Part shown: positions 7,742 to 8,943 of the stretch, piece by piece
Layout of the letters: each line of letters opens with the position of its first letter
Numbering within the stretch: the first letter of the stretch is position 1
Assembly: GCA_035508595.1 (NCBI GenBank)
Contig: DATJMR010000067.1
Span: 1-8,943 of the forward strand
DNA: 8,943 bases
From: Dyella_B sp035508595
GTDB taxonomy: Bacteria; Pseudomonadota; Gammaproteobacteria; Xanthomonadales; Rhodanobacteraceae
Reading direction: 5' to 3'
Translations under genes and position numbers: made by a program
Notes under the pieces: model-generated
Seen by the model: only the letters and a program-made list of their open reading frames with translations
Databases searched by the model: none
What the model was told of the DNA's origin: nothing

Positions 7742-8943
7742 TCAGGCAGCATCCTCACTCGCGCCATGTCGCGCCTGATGGTGCGGCCATTCATGCGGCG
7801 AATTGGCAATGATCGCCGAGCGCAATTCTCGCGAGAGATCGTCCACCGTGAAAGGCTTGGTGATAAGCCGCACGTTCGCATCCAGCACACCGTTATGCAC
7901 AATGGTGTTGCGCGGATAACCCGTCATAAACAACACGGTCATATCCGGCCGCGTGCCGCGAACATCATCCACCAGCTGCTTGCCATTGGTCCCCGGCATC
8001 ACCACGTCGGTCAACATCACATTGATCTTTCGGTCCTTTGCCAGAAGCACGCGGGCCGAATCGGCATTGTCCGCCGCGATCGCGTCGTAACCTAGATCCT
8101 TCAACACGGCAACCACGAAATTCCGCACATCGGCGTCATCCTCGACGACCAGCACCTTTCGATTGGGCACAAACGAAGGAACCTGGATCGACGACTGCGC
8201 GGGCTTTTCCTCCACTTTCGACATATCGCGCGGCAGATAAAGCTTCACCGTCGTACCCATGCCCGGTTCGCTGTATATCTTGACGTGTCCGTCGGATTGT
8301 TTTGCGAAACCGTGCACCTGGCTCAACCCAAGACCGGTGCCCTGCCCGACTTCCTTGGTCGTGAAGAAGGGATCGAACACCTTGCTCATGATCTCCGGCG
8401 GCATGCCGCAACCCGTGTCGGTCACCGCCACCATCACGTATTCGCCTGGCGTGACATCGCTGTGCATATCGGTATAGGTGCGATCCAGGAAAACATTGGC
8501 GCTTTCGATCGTAAGTTTGCCTTTGCCATTCATCGCATCGCGGGCGTTCACGGCCAAATTTAAAATCGCACTTTCCAGTTGCGGCTTGTCGATGAAAGCC
8601 CGCCACAATCCGCCGCCCTGCACGATCTCGATTTGAATATTCTCTCCCAACGAACGACGAAGCATGACAGCGACATCATGCACGCATTGATTGACGTCAG
8701 TGCCCTTCGGCTGCAATGGCTGCTGACGCGAAAACGCAAGCAAGCGCTTGGTCAATTCCGCCGCCCGGTGTGCGCCGTTCAAGGCGTTGCCCGCAAGGGT
8801 GCGTTGAAGGTTCTCGTTCTCGGCAAGCCGCTTGATCAGCATCTCCAAGTTGCCAACGATGATGGCAAGCATGTTGTTGAAATCGTGCGCCACCCCACCG
8901 GTCAGCTGCCCCAACGCTTCCATTTTTTGGGCCTGCCTCAATT
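7742..8943 (-). CDS. Hybrid sensor histidine kinase/response regulator, C-terminal part
   Basis: The frame stays open to the window edge, so the N-terminal sensor (often PAS domains in this group) is missing; about 400 residues are visible. Counted from the codon at 8941, the HisKA phosphoacceptor is H19 in GGVAHDFNN. The ATPase domain shows the N-box LNLAVNARDAM (128-137), G1 DTGCGMP (175-181), F-box FDPFFTTK (189-196) and G2 GTGLGLS (201-207). A receiver domain follows from about 262: acidic pair in VEDD (D268, D269), phosphoacceptor D312 in LTDVVMP, T340 and K362 in TKPF. All key residues are present, so both the kinase and the receiver should work. The tail after the receiver (HEWPHHQARHGASEDAA) is short, with no output domain, so signalling probably passes to a separate partner or the receiver tunes the kinase. 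No cognate regulator is visible here. Confidence 0.95.
   Translation of the reverse strand, partial: LRQAQKMEALGQLTGGVAHDFNNMLAIIVGNLEMLIKRLAENENLQRTLAGNALNGAHRAAELTKRLLAFSRQQPLQPKGTDVNQCVHDVAVMLRRSLGENIQIEIVQGGGLWRAFIDKPQLESAILNLAVNARDAMNGKGKLTIESANVFLDRTYTDMHSDVTPGEYVMVAVTDTGCGMPPEIMSKVFDPFFTTKEVGQGTGLGLSQVHGFAKQSDGHVKIYSEPGMGTTVKLYLPRDMSKVEEKPAQSSIQVPSFVPNRKVLVVEDDADVRNFVVAVLKDLGYDAIAADNADSARVLLAKDRKINVMLTDVVMPGTNGKQLVDDVRGTRPDMTVLFMTGYPRNTIVHNGVLDANVRLITKPFTVDDLSRELRSAIIANSPHEWPHHQARHGASEDAA

Overview
The window looks like chromosomal housekeeping DNA from a GC-rich gammaproteobacterium, most likely a Xanthomonadales/Rhodanobacteraceae-type organism. This is inferred from protein flavour, the split cobalamin-dependent methionine synthase and the compact layout; it is not a proven taxonomic assignment. 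I see no insertion sequence, CRISPR array, phage or plasmid gene.

Layout from left to right. (1) 1-435, + strand: the C-terminal end of an AcrB/MexB-type RND efflux transporter. It converges on (2) 531-1691, - strand: a complete short-chain-type acyl-CoA dehydrogenase. The two share a strong bidirectional terminator at 451-484. (3) 1879-6671, + strand: a methionine-synthesis operon. Its first gene encodes an ArsR-type winged helix fused to a SAM-methyltransferase-like domain, the architecture of the SAH-responsive repressor SahR. A TATCGCGATA-centred palindrome lies a few bases upstream of its start codon. After it come the two halves of MetH: the zinc/homocysteine domain (2816-3901), then the folate, cobalamin and reactivation domains (3987-6671). 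(4) 6679-7008, - strand: a small three-helix membrane protein of the LAB_N (lipid-A-disaccharide synthase N-terminal) type. (5) 7143-7217: tRNA-Val(CAC), with its own sigma70 promoter and a perfect 12-bp hairpin terminator. (6) 7297-7659, - strand: a small exported protein of unknown function. (7) 7742-8943, - strand: the C-terminal part of a hybrid sensor histidine kinase with HisKA, HATPase and a receiver domain, cut by the window edge.

The most coherent system is the sahR-metH1-metH2 operon. The predicted regulator would sense S-adenosylhomocysteine, the by-product of methylation, and control the enzyme that remakes methionine from homocysteine. The SahR family and this logic are already described. 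What may be new is the junction between the two MetH halves. A 30-codon open frame (3898-3990) overlaps the metH1 stop by ATGA at one end and the metH2 start by ATGA at the other, and metH2 has no evident ribosome binding site of its own. This suggests chained translational coupling that could hold the two MetH polypeptides at matched levels.

The other regions look ordinary. The most opaque gene is the exported 120-residue protein with two Cys-His pairs.
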